DNA from: Peribolospora baueri
Taxonomy: Eukaryota > Basidiomycota > Peribolosporomycetes > Peribolosporales > Peribolosporaceae
Direction of reading: 5' to 3'
Length of the DNA stretch: 64,000 nucleotides
NCBI GenBank assembly: GCA_029717555.1
Contig: JAMDHS010000031.1
Span: forward strand, 124,001 to 188,000
The position numbers were made by a program, and so were the translations under genes. This document shows, piece by piece, positions 27,569 to 38,195 of this stretch. Position 1 is the stretch's first letter; every line of letters starts with the position of its first letter. Below the pieces are notes generated by a model. That model was not told the origin of the DNA. It saw only the letters and a list, made by a program, of their open reading frames with translations, and made no database searches.

Positions 27569-27784
27569 ACTTCCTCGTCGTTGGTTGCTTGACGTTGCGG
27601 GTGATTGTCGTCGCCCATCTGCTTCTCTCATTTGCCAATCCGCGTCGCGCGTTGATCACGTGCGCATGCCTGGCCGTGCTGGTCAATCCATTTACACGAT
27701 CTCGATCGCGCCTTTCCAGAGGCGCGTCGAGAAACGGCCAAGAGGAAGGCGGCCTTTGTACGAGGACGACAACGTCGACGCAAA
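27569..27784. promoter_or_regulatory. Bidirectional promoter, SMC2 / CDC9
   Basis: 216 bp separate the two start codons. Visible elements are a CCAAT box at 27635-27639, CGCGTCGCGCG at 27641-27651, an E-box CACGTG at 27657-27662, and a second CGCGTC at 27723-27728. CGCGTC-like motifs resemble the MCB/MBF sites (ACGCGT) that drive S-phase genes in fungi; function here is inferred. Confidence 0.6.
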
Positions 27785-30700
27785 ATGTCAAAGCAGGTGA
27801 CGCTAGGGTAAGTCGTGGCGGTAGTATGCCCTGGTCTGTAGCTGAACTCTCCTCTTGTGCTCACTATTCTCAGGAAATTCTTCAACAAGCCATCCAGTGC
27901 CAAGGCCAGCCCGCCTTTGAAGCGGCCAGTCCCGGCTGACGATGGCGAGGACAGCGACTGGGGAGAAAGCGAAGTGGACGAAGCTGAAGTGCAGGAGGTC
28001 GAGGAAGAAGATGTGGCAGAGGAGGAAGGAGAGAAGGAGCATGAGAATCTGTGAGCAGCATCATGCCAGGCCGACACTACCTTCAAAGTGCTAACACCGA
28101 CGGATGTCTTTCGGCAGCGCGGATATCTTCACACGAGATTACTCCGGGAAGCGAAAATCGGAGGCAGAGAGCACCTGGAAAGATGGTCAAGCGTGAGTGT
28201 CCACCTTGCGCCAAAAAATTACTGAAGCTCCGAAGACTTAGCAAACATTATTTTTGCTCGCCCCAGTGTTCCCTACGCGGCCGTTGCGGACACGTTCGGC
28301 AAGATCGAGAAGACGACAAAGCGCCTGGAGATCACCGAACATTTGACCACTTTCTTTGTAAAGGTCATTGATAGGAGCCCTGACGACCTACTCAAGGTTG
28401 TTTATCTGTGCATCAACCGGGTGAGGACCTTCTGCACATACGCCCTTTGGCTAGGTCACTTATCTAACCGTTTCTATTGCTCATCAAGCTCTGCCCGGAC
28501 TACGAAGGTCTTGAGCTCGGCATTGGCGAGTCGCTTCTTGTAAAGGCCATCAGCCAGTCGACAGGCCGCTCTGTCTTCAAAGTAAAAGAAGACCTTAAAT
28601 GCACCGGCGACCTTGGCAAAGTGGCTCAGGAGTCTCGCGGAAAGCAGCCTACGATGTTCAAGTCTGCCCCGCTCACTGTACCATTCGTCTTCAAGCACCT
28701 CAAAGAGATTGCGGCGACAGGTGGCAACAAGAGTCAGGACAAAAAGATTGGCATCATCAAAAAGCTTTTGGCCAGCTGCGTCGGAGAGGAACCCAAGTAC
28801 CTCATTCGAAGCTTGGAGGGCAAGCTACGGATCGGTCTGGCAGAAAGAACTGTTGTCGTTGCCCTCGCGCAGGCCTGTGTCATTGCGGAGCAGAAGAAAA
28901 GTGAAGGCTTTTTATCTTCCTATGACCAGATGTGTATTGAATGCTCACTTCAAGCTGTCTACGCGACCAGGTGGAAAGCGCGCTTCCAAAGAAGCTTTGG
29001 CTCAGCTTCTGGTGGATGGATCTACAACGGTCAAGGCTGTGTATAGGTGAGTTTGTTCGCAGGTAAACTTGCCTTAGCTTGCGTCTAACCAGCATCCAAC
29101 TTCCCCTAGTGAACTCCCATCGTACGATCTTGTCGTGCCTGCTCTTCTGAAATACGGTCTCTCTCATTTGAAAGAGCATTGCCGATTGACACCAGGCAAG
29201 TCACTTGAGTCAGGATTCCTCGGTAATGATTCGATAGATGAGTGTTAGCTTATTGTTCGTTTCTGCAGGCGTACCCTTGAAGCCAATGCTTGCCAAGCCG
29301 ACCAAGGCTATCACCGAAGTGCTCGACCGTTTCGAAGGCAGGAAATTCACCTGCGAATATAAGTATGATGGAGAGCGGGCTCAGGTGGGTCGTCCAAACT
29401 TTGGCGTCTGCCGTTACGTATCTGTGACCGTGCTCATTGTGTTACCCCCTCTTAGATCCATCGGCTCGATGATGGATCGATTCGAGTGTTTTGTGAGTTT
29501 CCACTGGACGGGCAGGTCGAACGTTCATGGCTGAAGAGCTCATTCATGGCGTTGCAACATTGACAGCCAGAAACAGCGAAGACATGAGCGTCAAGTACCC
29601 TGATTTGGTGGAGCAACTCCCAAGATGTGTCGCAGAAGGCGTTCAGTCGTTTGTTCTAGATGCCGAAGCCGTAGCGTGGGAGAAGAGCATCAAGGACGAC
29701 AAGACGAATGAGGTCAAGCCGGGCCGTTTACTGCCATTCCAGGAACTCAGCCGTAGGAAGAGAAAGGTGGGCAGACGAAGCGCCGGCCTCGTGTATTTGG
29801 AGTGGAAGGTTTGTGTCCTCGTTTTTTATTGAACTCATTTTCCTTTTTGCACCTCGCAGGACGTGAAAGCGGAAGACGTCACGGTCCGCGTCAAGATCCT
29901 TGGCTTTGACTTACTTTTCCTGAATGGAGAGGTGAGTTTGTCCAAGTAACCGTGGCTGGCCACGTCAACTGAATCACATGCGTTTGTATCCTCGTAGCCT
30001 TTGCTGGCGAAATCCCTTGAGGAGCGCCGAAAGCTCCTGTTCTCCAGCTTCCATGCGGTCGAAGACGAATTCGCATTCGCAGAGAGCCGAGACGCAATCT
30101 CCGTTGAGGAAATCCAAGCCTTTTTGGACGGTAAGCTCTGAGAGCACGCTCCAAGGATGACACTCAAGCTGACGCCTGCGACTTCTTCATCCCGCTCCCC
30201 TCAACTCAGCGGCGATGGCGATCGGTACAGAGGGCTTGATGGTGAAGCTATTGGACGGCGAAGGGAGCACTTACGAGCCTTCCCGACGGACCATCAACTG
30301 GCTCAAGGTGAGAAGGACATTTCGACCCCGAAAGGAGAGGAGGACGGTTCGAGTGCTGATGCACCACGCCGTTTCACAGCTCAAGAAGGACTACCTGACC
30401 GGTACGGGTGATTCCCTCGACCTTGTCGTCATTGGAGGTTATTACGGCAAAGGCAAGCGCACGTCTGTGTATGGCGCGTTTCTGCTCGCATGCTACGACC
30501 CGGATTCGGAGACGTATCAATCGATCTGCAAGATCGGCACGGGCTTTTCCGAGGCGGATCTCGAAGCGCACTACAAGACGCTCAAGGAGCTCGAAGTGTC
30601 GCAGAAGAAGGGGTACTACGACGTGGGGGATGCCAAGCCGGACGTCTATTTCGAGCCAAAGGTGGTCTGGGAAGTATTGACTGCTGACCTCAGTAGAAGT

Positions 30701-30996
30701 CCGGTCTACACCGCCGCCAAGGGTTTGGTTGGGGACAGGGGCATCTCGCTCCGTTTTCCTCGCTTCATCCGCATTCGTGACGACAAGAGTCCCGAAGATG
30801 CGACGACACCGATGCAAGTGGGTCACCGATGCCTTGCTTTTCTTGCCGATTTATGCCGTCGCACTGATTGAAGTGCCCCGTTGTTCCATGCCGTCAGGTT
30901 GCGGATTTCTATCGCGCTCAGGTCAGCGCCGGTCCGCCGGCTGCCAAGAGGAGGAAAATCGGAGGGGATGGTGACGATGATGAGGACATATACTAG
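27785..30996 (+). CDS. CDC9: ATP-dependent DNA ligase I
   Basis: Fifteen exons: 27785-27807, 27874-28050, 28118-28192, 28267-28420, 28489-28900, 28971-29046, 29110-29195, 29269-29384, 29456-29492, 29567-29766, 29860-29931, 29998-30130, 30210-30307, 30380-30817 and 30898-30996, giving 731 residues. The N-terminus [11 protein letters not shown] is a PCNA-interacting (PIP) box, followed by an acidic linker and the ligase DNA-binding domain. The nucleotidyl-transfer motif is [11 protein letters not shown] with Lys366 as the AMP-accepting nucleophile. Motifs EGLMVK, NWLKLKKDYL and [15 protein letters not shown] and an OB-fold follow. Cdc9 seals Okazaki fragments and repair nicks. The intron 29196-29268 is a GC-AG intron with an otherwise perfect donor (G|GCAAGT). 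I see no upstream in-frame mitochondrial presequence. Confidence 0.96.
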
Positions 30997-31194
30997 TTCC
31001 GTATCTGTACTGCCCGTGTCACACACACCGTTCGAACTAGACTGATGGCGCCTAATCGAGATCAGCCACGAAGCTGGGCGAGGAGCGGCACGAGAAGAAA
31101 CACGCCGCAGCCGCAGTTCGTTGAGATCAGGTCAAAGATCGGTTCCTCGTCCCGTCCACCATCATCGCCCGGTTGGCCTCTGCCTGGCAACACC

Positions 31195-32139
31195 ATGGCG
31201 TCCTCCTCGACACTCTCGACCTTTGGCGTGGCGTGCATGCGGTTACTGTCTCGATCGAGCCCGATGGTGCTGTCGAGCAGAGCGCCAAGCCGCGTTACGA
31301 GTCGGCTCTTTGACGGTGCTCGGGCCGCCTCGTCGTCCTCTTCGTCGTCGTCGCCGTCCCCGTCGCCTTCCGACAAAAACGACATGGACTCATCATCCCT
31401 GGATCCAGCGCTCGCCCAGTCCATTACTGGCTCGCATACCAAAATCCCCGCTGCGTTTCTCGCCGTCCCCGTCGTCCCTCGAACCCACTCCGTTCACGTC
31501 GCCACTCTTCACTTGCGCTGCTATGGCGACACCCTCCCCAACCTCGACTTTTTCGTCGACTTTGCCCGTCGCGTGGCCCACGCCCTGGGCATCCCCTGCT
31601 CGGACGTGGCCTATTTGCCGACGCAAATCAGCCGATGGACAGTTCCTCGCTCTCCGTTCGTCCACAAGAAGAGCCAGGAAAATTTCGAGAGGCGGACACA
31701 CAAGAGGGCGCTCAAGCTGTGGGACGCGGATGAGGAGGTGGTGGACAGGTTCATGCTCTTTCTCCGCCTCCACGCCATGCCGGGCCTTGGCATGAAGGCC
31801 CAGATCTTCCGGCATCGCGAGCTCGGAGTTGGGGAGCGTATGCTCGCCGAGGCCAAGGCGGAGCAGAGGTCTTTGGACGAGCCAGGCACGGCCGCGAGTG
31901 ACGCTTCGGAGAAGTTGACCGAGGCCGACCTGCTTCCATCCTCTACCGGTCCTGCGAGCCCTCAGGAGGTCGAGGAGGAGGTACGGCGTTTGGCGGATCA
32001 GTTCGTCGCTTCAGAGATGGCTGCTGAGGCGAGGGAGGACGAGGGGCGTGCGGAGGAGAACGTGGAGAGGAATACTGGCGCGGAATCGTCGAAGGCAGAG
32101 AAGGCGGGTAGCAAGCAAGGTGGTGAAGAGGGCCGATGA
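31195..32139 (+). CDS. RSM10: Mitochondrial small ribosomal subunit protein uS10m
   Basis: A single exon of 314 residues from the ATG at 31195, which sits in a good context (CACCATGG). The frame is open further up to 31045, but that part is not presequence-like. The first 50 residues are Ser/Arg-rich with almost no acid residues, as in a mitochondrial targeting peptide. The uS10 fold spans about residues 95-215: HSVHVATLHLRCYGDTLPNL, ARRVAHALGIP, LPTQISRWTVPRSPFVHKKSQE, FERRTHKRALKLWD and LHAMPGLGMKAQI. An acidic, Ala/Glu-rich C-terminal extension of about 100 residues is unusual for bacterial S10 but common in fungal mitoribosomal proteins. It assembles in the head of the mitoribosome small subunit. 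It follows CDC9 by about 200 bp on the same strand. Confidence 0.92.
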   Translation: MASSSTLSTFGVACMRLLSRSSPMVLSSRAPSRVTSRLFDGARAASSSSSSSSPSPSPSDKNDMDSSSLDPALAQSITGSHTKIPAAFLAVPVVPRTHSVHVATLHLRCYGDTLPNLDFFVDFARRVAHALGIPCSDVAYLPTQISRWTVPRSPFVHKKSQENFERRTHKRALKLWDADEEVVDRFMLFLRLHAMPGLGMKAQIFRHRELGVGERMLAEAKAEQRSLDEPGTAASDASEKLTEADLLPSSTGPASPQEVEEEVRRLADQFVASEMAAEAREDEGRAEENVERNTGAESSKAEKAGSKQGGEEGR

Positions 32140-32651
32140 GCGGTCATGTTGCGTACCAACCATCGAAGGACTGGAAAGTGTTTCGCAGACCTCATATACG
32201 GTCCACGGAATACACAATCGATCAACATTTATCGAAAAGGATAGGCTCGATACAGAAAAGAACTGGGACTGTTATAACATGGCTGTGGAGTGAGAGGCAG
32301 AAGTACAGGAATGAGGGGAGGCGGTGGTCAAAGAACAAGCGTAAATCGAGATCAGAGACAGGGGAAAAATATGAGCTAGGAGAGTGACGATAAGGAGCGA
32401 CAGTGGTAAAGCGCACGAAGGGAACGGAGCGAACAGAGGGAGGCGAAGGAAAAAGTGACGGAGCTACATCGCTGACGGCCTAAAAACACAGAAGTCATGA
32501 GGAAGAGGGGATACATGGAGAGGTGAAGGCGAAGAGACACGATAAGTCGGCTTCGATGTTCGAAATTGGAAAGAAATGACGGCATAGAAGCCGGCCGAGG
32601 TAGGCCGGCCCAAACAATGTCGGCTTGGGATCGAGTCGGTAAACTGGATGC
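32140..32651. other. Convergent intergenic region
   Basis: 512 bp between uS10m (+) and the FHA protein gene (-). No gene found; it should contain both 3' UTRs. Confidence 0.55.
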
Positions 32652-35580
32652 TCACTCGGGCATGCCGAGGACAGCAAGAGTGGCAAAAGTGCTCACGCCT
32701 CCAACTAGCGCGCCGCAAACAGCGGCAGTGAACGCGCCGAGGCGGCGGCGCTTCTGAGCTCGACGGTCCTCTTTGGCTACGGCCAGAGGAATCGTAGCGG
32801 CAGCGTCCGAAGTGGGAACGGCAAGGGCATCTGACGACGAAGCGGCGGCGGCGGTTGACAATGAAGAGGTGACAGCCTCTTCGCCAATGCTGACGTCGAA
32901 CTTGCGCTTCTGAGCCCGTGAGCCAGATACCTCCGCTTCGCCCTCAACGCCGGTCTGCGAGGCGACTTCCGCGACTTGGGCCTTGGCCTTGGCCACAGCG
33001 ACGGCGCTGAGGGCCTCGGAAGTGGCGGCACGAAGGGCGTCTACCTGATCGGAAAATGCAAGTCTGGCGTGTTCAAGCGCCGTCACACGTGCAACCTCCT
33101 CGAGACGGAACCCTTCGACCATCTTCTGGGCCTGAGCGATGAGAACCGTTATTCAGTAGTTGACGCGCCGGATTTGGCAATCGACAAGAGAACTCACATC
33201 GTACAGGTCCATCGCCTCGCGATGCATGAAAAAGGCATCACAGGAGCTGGGGGCGCGATCTTCGCTTGCTTCAAGGCGCTCGTACATCTCGTCCTGATTC
33301 AGGGGTGGCGAAAGAGATCGTCACTAGGGCCTTCCTATCCGACACCGTTCCGGGACAACTCACGGCAACGGCCTTGGAAAATGCCTTGAGATCTAGGTTG
33401 GAGCCCTTTGCGAAAAGGTTGGCCCCAAGAGTCTCATGGGCGTTCGTCTTTGCTTCTTCCTCCTCGCCTTCCTCCTCGTCCTCATCCTCGTCCTCATCCT
33501 CGTCCTCATCCTCGTCCTCATCCTCGTCCTCATCCTCGTCCTCACCGTCCTCCTCTTCTACTTCCCCATCGTCCTCCTGTTCTTCATAGACTCCATTCTC
33601 ATCGTCCTCCTCGTCCTCACCCATCTCATCGCTCTCCTCAAATTTGACGTTGTTCAAGAATACCGAGCGGGGCACCCCTGGGTAGATCTTTTGAAGGACA
33701 TCAGCGATATCATTCTTGTCGCTGAAGGGCCCAACCTTGCAAAGCTCCTTGCCGAGAGGGCCTCGAATCCACTCAAGCTCTTCATGGATCGTCTTGAGGA
33801 CGTCCTCGGTCTCGGTGGAGACGTCAAGCTGGGAGGAGCCACTCTCGGACTCGTCATCAACGATGCTCGTGTTGTCGCTGGACTCTGACCCTCCTTCGTC
33901 ATCTTCATAATCACTGAGAACTTCATCCTCGGGCTCCAGTTCCTCGTCACCAGCAAGGAGCATCCTGATCGAAGGTCTGAAGGGTTCGGGTGCGTCCGAG
34001 TTCATGTCCGAGTCGACGTATTCATCCGCCTGTCCGTGGTCGGCCTCAGCCTCTTCTTCGTCGTCTCCCACTTCGATGACCGACGTCCCGGACTCGGCCT
34101 CCAACCGGATGGCCTCTTCGACGCTCGGGCCTTGAGCCTGACCATGTTCGCTGGCGTAGCTCCTACGCTGATCGTCGGCACCGCCATTATCGTCATCATC
34201 GATTTGGATTGGTGCATCGGCCCTTCCCTGTGGCCTGTCATTGATGCTGTTCGATTTACCGGCTGGATTGCTCTGATCTTCCTCCTGGCCGTCGGCCACG
34301 GGACTCTCGGCGAGATAAGAGTCGGTGACGCCAAACTTGCGTCCCGGCGACCGGCTGCGAGATGCCCTGTGGGGAGCCATCAATCACTTGGCGACGATGA
34401 GCACACTATTCATCTCTCCAGAACGTCGTCGGCAGAGTAAAACGTACAAAGGGCTGGACGAGGTCTTATTGATTAGCTCGACGGTGGCTTCGATGCAGCA
34501 AAACATCTCTGAAACAGTGTAGAAACAACATGTCAACGCGGCCCAAACGGTGCCTTCCCATGAATTCGTCAGGAGAGCAAAGAACTCACGATCTCCTTTC
34601 TTGACGTCATGACCGACAATGAAGACGTCTCCATCTTTGAGCTGATGAAGGAAATTGTGCACGACACATTAAAACGGCAACTTGCAGGCAAAATAATTGA
34701 TCTGCTCGGTGGAATGACGTTTCCTTACCTGAGTGGCAACGCGCTTGCCGGTCTGCCTAGCCGGGTTCTTGCCTCGCCTGAGGGAGATGCCATGGGACGA
34801 GTTCCAATCGGTGATGTAGACCTGCCAAGGCAGGATGGGCAAGCAAAGAAATAAAGACCTAGTGAGCAAACGATCAACTATTCGCGGGCGGCCGCTCACC
34901 TTTCCACCTTTGAATTCGATTTGTGCATGCTCCCGGCTGACGACGGCGCTGTTGAGATATCCGTTGTTCCAGCGTGGGGCGCGACGAGGGTCGCTAGTGG
35001 AAGCACGGGAGAGCATGACCTTCCTCCCCTCTTCGTAAATGTAGTACTTGGTATCCACGCGCCCAGGAGGCCATGTCGTCTGGCGATAGGAGAGACGGAG
35101 AGCGCAGAGGGCTGGTCGTGTGAAAGAAAATCCGGTCAGTCGTACACGAAGGAGTGGGTCGAGTAGGGCTGTGAACGTCGCAAAGCTTACTCTCGCATTG
35201 CTAGGTATGAGTTACAGAAGAAAAGGGGATGTGAGCATATAACAAAAAGGGCCCGCTCAACCCATCGATCTCATGACAGGAGAACTATCGCCCACCTTGC
35301 GCCCCTCGCCCTCCTTGATCCCCTCCCTGGACTTGATAGGGCTCTTTCCGTCCTCAGAAGAAGACTCGCTGGTATCGCCATGGAGCTCGGGGCTCGAACC
35401 CCTGAGCTGCTGGTGGTGAGCGTTGAAATCGGCAGGCGTTCTGACCTTGACATCCGGACCGGCGGGCGCGGAGGCGCTGGACACGGAAGGCAGATAGACT
35501 CTGAAGAGGTCGGCGTCGGGGAGCGCCATCCTGAGATCGGGGAGTTTCACGGTCGAAGGCGAATCAAAATCGTCGGACAT
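32652..35580 (-). CDS. Tail-anchored FHA-domain protein (SLMAP/Far10-like architecture)
   Basis: Nine exons on minus: 35580-35296, 35200-35191, 35111-34900, 34821-34729, 34641-34590, 34508-34448, 34366-33364, 33293-33198 and 33131-32652, giving 763 residues. A disordered start leads to an FHA domain at about 100-240: WNNGYLNSAVVSREHAQIEF, VYITDWNSSHGISL and LKDGDVFIVGHDVKKGD carry the R/SxxH/N..G pattern of phosphothreonine readers. Then come about 300 very acidic residues including a Glu-Asp tandem run, short helical segments (MYERLEASE, LEHARLAFSDQV), and one C-terminal hydrophobic segment (LGAFTAAVCGALVGGVSTFATLAVLG) ending four residues from the stop. FHA plus a tail anchor is the layout of SLMAP/Far9/Far10 STRIPAK subunits on ER or nuclear membranes; that assignment is inferred. 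Exon 2 is a 10-nt microexon needed to keep phase. Confidence 0.75.
33474..33544. repeat. 12-bp coding minisatellite (Glu-Asp run)
   Basis: About six tandem copies of CTCATCCTCGTC. On the minus strand they encode alternating Glu-Asp within the FHA protein. Confidence 0.85.
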
Positions 35581-38195
35581 GCGGCGTATAAAGAGGTGAA
35601 GGACGGGCTGCCTCGACGGAGATGTGAGAGGGGGTGCCCCGGTCGTCGACTAGGGCAGGAGGGAGGAGGAGTGGGGGATGGAGTACCGGTGGGGAAGGCG
35701 GGTGGGCGTGCTGAGGAGAAGAGGAGCAAAAAAGGCGAGAGGGTGAAAAAGAGGAGACGGGGAGGTGATGGGAGGTGATGGTGGCGCGGACGATTGATTG
35801 ACCAGTCCCGCGGCGGCCCCTCTCCGGCCGTCATCGGCTCGATGCTGACTTGACCGTCCCCGCCCCGCCGGACCACGAGCTAACGGGTGATCAGGTGACG
35901 ACACGTGGTCTGTTTCAGCAGGCGTACCGAAAGCCGTGCCTTTTGTGGTGACAAGGCACGATTGGGACGGCCGGTCACTGCATCGCGGACGGCCTGTCCA
36001 GACGAGGGAGGTCAGATCGATACGAGTTGGAGTGATGTGACCCGTCCGCCAATGTGTACCTCCTTAGCCGAGAATAGCCTGTTCTGTAAGTACGGTCTCG
36101 TTAGAACCTTGCGCGCACGCAGATGGGCTCGAGCCGTCCCAATCCCCTCGCGGTCCGTGCGCGACCCGAACCACGTCTCGGCCGCAGCGGCTGTGTGTGG
36201 GCGCTAGTGGGCGGGTGCTCATAACAAAGTCCCCCGGCGTTGGGTTAGGGTAACGGACGTGTGCCCATAACAGAAGTGCAAGGAAGTGGTCAAAGGGAGC
36301 TGGCGCCGACGTGTCTCCTCTTTGTAGCGTGTATCATCCTCAAGGACTAACAGGTGGCTTTTGCTGGAGCCACCTCACATCGACCTTTGTGCGGTGCTCT
36401 CTACGACATACGCGAGGATTAACTCAAGGCTCTAGATGTCGCCTACTGTACTGTGCTCACATCACGTAGGGTTTAGATTGAAGGGTAACAGGGCCGGCAT
36501 TGGTAGAGGCTTTGCAGTGTTGTGGGATTCCGGCCTTCGTCGCTGACTCCGAACAACGCGATGGTCCGCGTCCACGGGTCAACCTCCCGCGCAGCGCACG
36601 CCGCGACTCCTTTTGTTCTTGCCAAGGTTGGACACTGCTCGTCCGTCGCACTTGGTCTTCTCAGCCGGCCATGCGCATGGGATAGCTGCAACCGCATGCA
36701 GGATCTGTCGGTATTTCCTTCGGGGCACTGTCGACCGTCCTCGGTGTTCGAATATCCTCGTTTTATCGACGAGTTCCATCGTGCACATCCTCACACTCTG
36801 TCACGATCTCTTGTTAGCACTCGCCGGGAAACTAACAGAAAACACAAGTCTGCTAACTACTCGTTGTATGCGCCGAGCCTCCTTTGATGAACTGACTAGA
36901 TTGTACGCCCTCCATGGCACCGGCACGAGTTTGCAGAGCGTTTTCCAGGTCACTGACGTGCTTGGGCCGCTTGATATGCCTTTCCAGGGTCATCTCGACC
37001 GCCCGTCGTAGGTCCGACATGCCGGTAGCGCACGTGCAACGCATTGCCCAGGCTGGTAAGGCGCTGGGGTCGGTCGGGATGCCCGTCGGGAGTGTCGAGC
37101 GCTTGCCGCTGGTTCGAGATGGAAGCCTCGAGGTCCTTGAGGGCTGCTCACGATCGTGTAGCCCCAGTAAAAGAGCGACGCCGGCGACGGCTCGGCGGGC
37201 GGTACGTCGCACTCGAGACGTGGAACCCCGTGGGCGTCCTGTGCCAACTGGATGGACGCCTCTGAGTCAGGCCGGTACGTCCTCACGACGTCCCGCAGCG
37301 TCGCAGCTGCCCAAGCCGTATCTCCGGAGTAGTCTCGTTGATACCTCAGGAGGCCTTGCATGAGAGCGGTAGGCGAGTCAAAGGCGCATTGACGCAAGTA
37401 AAAGGTCGCCTTTTGGGCATTGGGCTTGAGGTCCTCTGCTCTGTGACAGGCGTCAAGGGACGACGGGTCAAGGTCAAACGGCGATGTGACCAAGGCGAGG
37501 CCGAGGCGGCGGATGCGGTGGTCGACCTTGGTCCAGATGCTATCGGCGGCATTCGAACGAACCGAAAGAGTTATTCTCTTCCTACCTCCTAAACAAGTGG
37601 TGGGAACATTCATTCATTTATTCTCCGACGACCGGACGCGTCCGATCGACGTCCAGCTGTGGGCGATGTGTCTCCCGAGAAGGAGAAGAACAGAGAGTAG
37701 TGCGGCGTTTGTGCGTGAGGAGCGGACAGAAGAGAAAGAAAGGGAGAAAGAAGAAAAGGGACGACCGGGAAGAATAAAGTGTGGTCGTCCCTCTACCTTT
37801 CCATCTTCTGTACCACATGCCTTCCTGCACTATAAATCCCTAACAGCTACGTGTCAATGAATTATTGCTTGGCTTCATTTAGGAAGCCGGGTACTCTTGT
37901 TACCCAGGCCTCTCTATCATCTCGAGCAACTCGCCGCCTTGTCTCAGGCACCTCGATCAAAAACATTTCGAAATGACTTCGTTTGATCGTTCGAGAATTT
38001 CCGCCCTATGACCGGACCCTATTTAAAAACGTCGCGTCCTTGCCATGATGCATTGCGACCAAGAGTGGCAGGAAAATAAGCTACAGGGAGATAGAGACGT
38101 GCGAGGAAGGAAGGGGAATGACCGAAAGGAACGCGAGACGACAAGAAGCCAGAGTATTCCGCCGGCAGAGCATAGATGATTCGGCCTGGAATCGA
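35581..38195. other. Gene-poor gap containing one decayed gene piece
   Basis: 2.6 kb between the FHA protein gene start and the HDA1 gene end. The FHA promoter lies at its left end. Apart from the TPR relic at 36853-37143 I recognise nothing. A frame at 36990-37613 (-) upstream of the relic looks codon-like but matches no family. A single GGGTTAGGG near 36241 is not a telomeric array. Confidence 0.5.
36853..37143 (-). pseudogene. Relic of a TPR-repeat protein (basidiomycete TPR/CHAT type)
   Basis: Reading down from about 37143, one frame gives KDLEASISNQRQALDTPDG then HPDRPQRLTSLGNALHVRYRHVG. A frame shifted by one base continues DLRRAVEMTLERHIKRP and DLENALQTR. The phrase TPDGHPDRP..L.NLGNAL..R is the signature of the large tandem TPR proteins, often with CHAT domains, that are expanded in basidiomycetes. 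Only about one and a half repeats survive, a one-base loss separates them, and no CHAT or NB domain is visible around. I read it as a fragment of a once longer gene or a captured piece, not a working gene. Confidence 0.65.

Noticed and set aside
30308-30379. Reading straight through between NWLK and KKDYL in CDC9
   Set aside because: The 72-nt segment is in frame, but the ligase family joins NWLK directly to LKKDYL, and GTGAGA...TTTCACAG bound it, so it is an intron.
36236-36256. GGGTTAGGGTAAC as an interstitial telomere
   Set aside because: Only one TTAGGG unit with no tandem array; chance occurrence.
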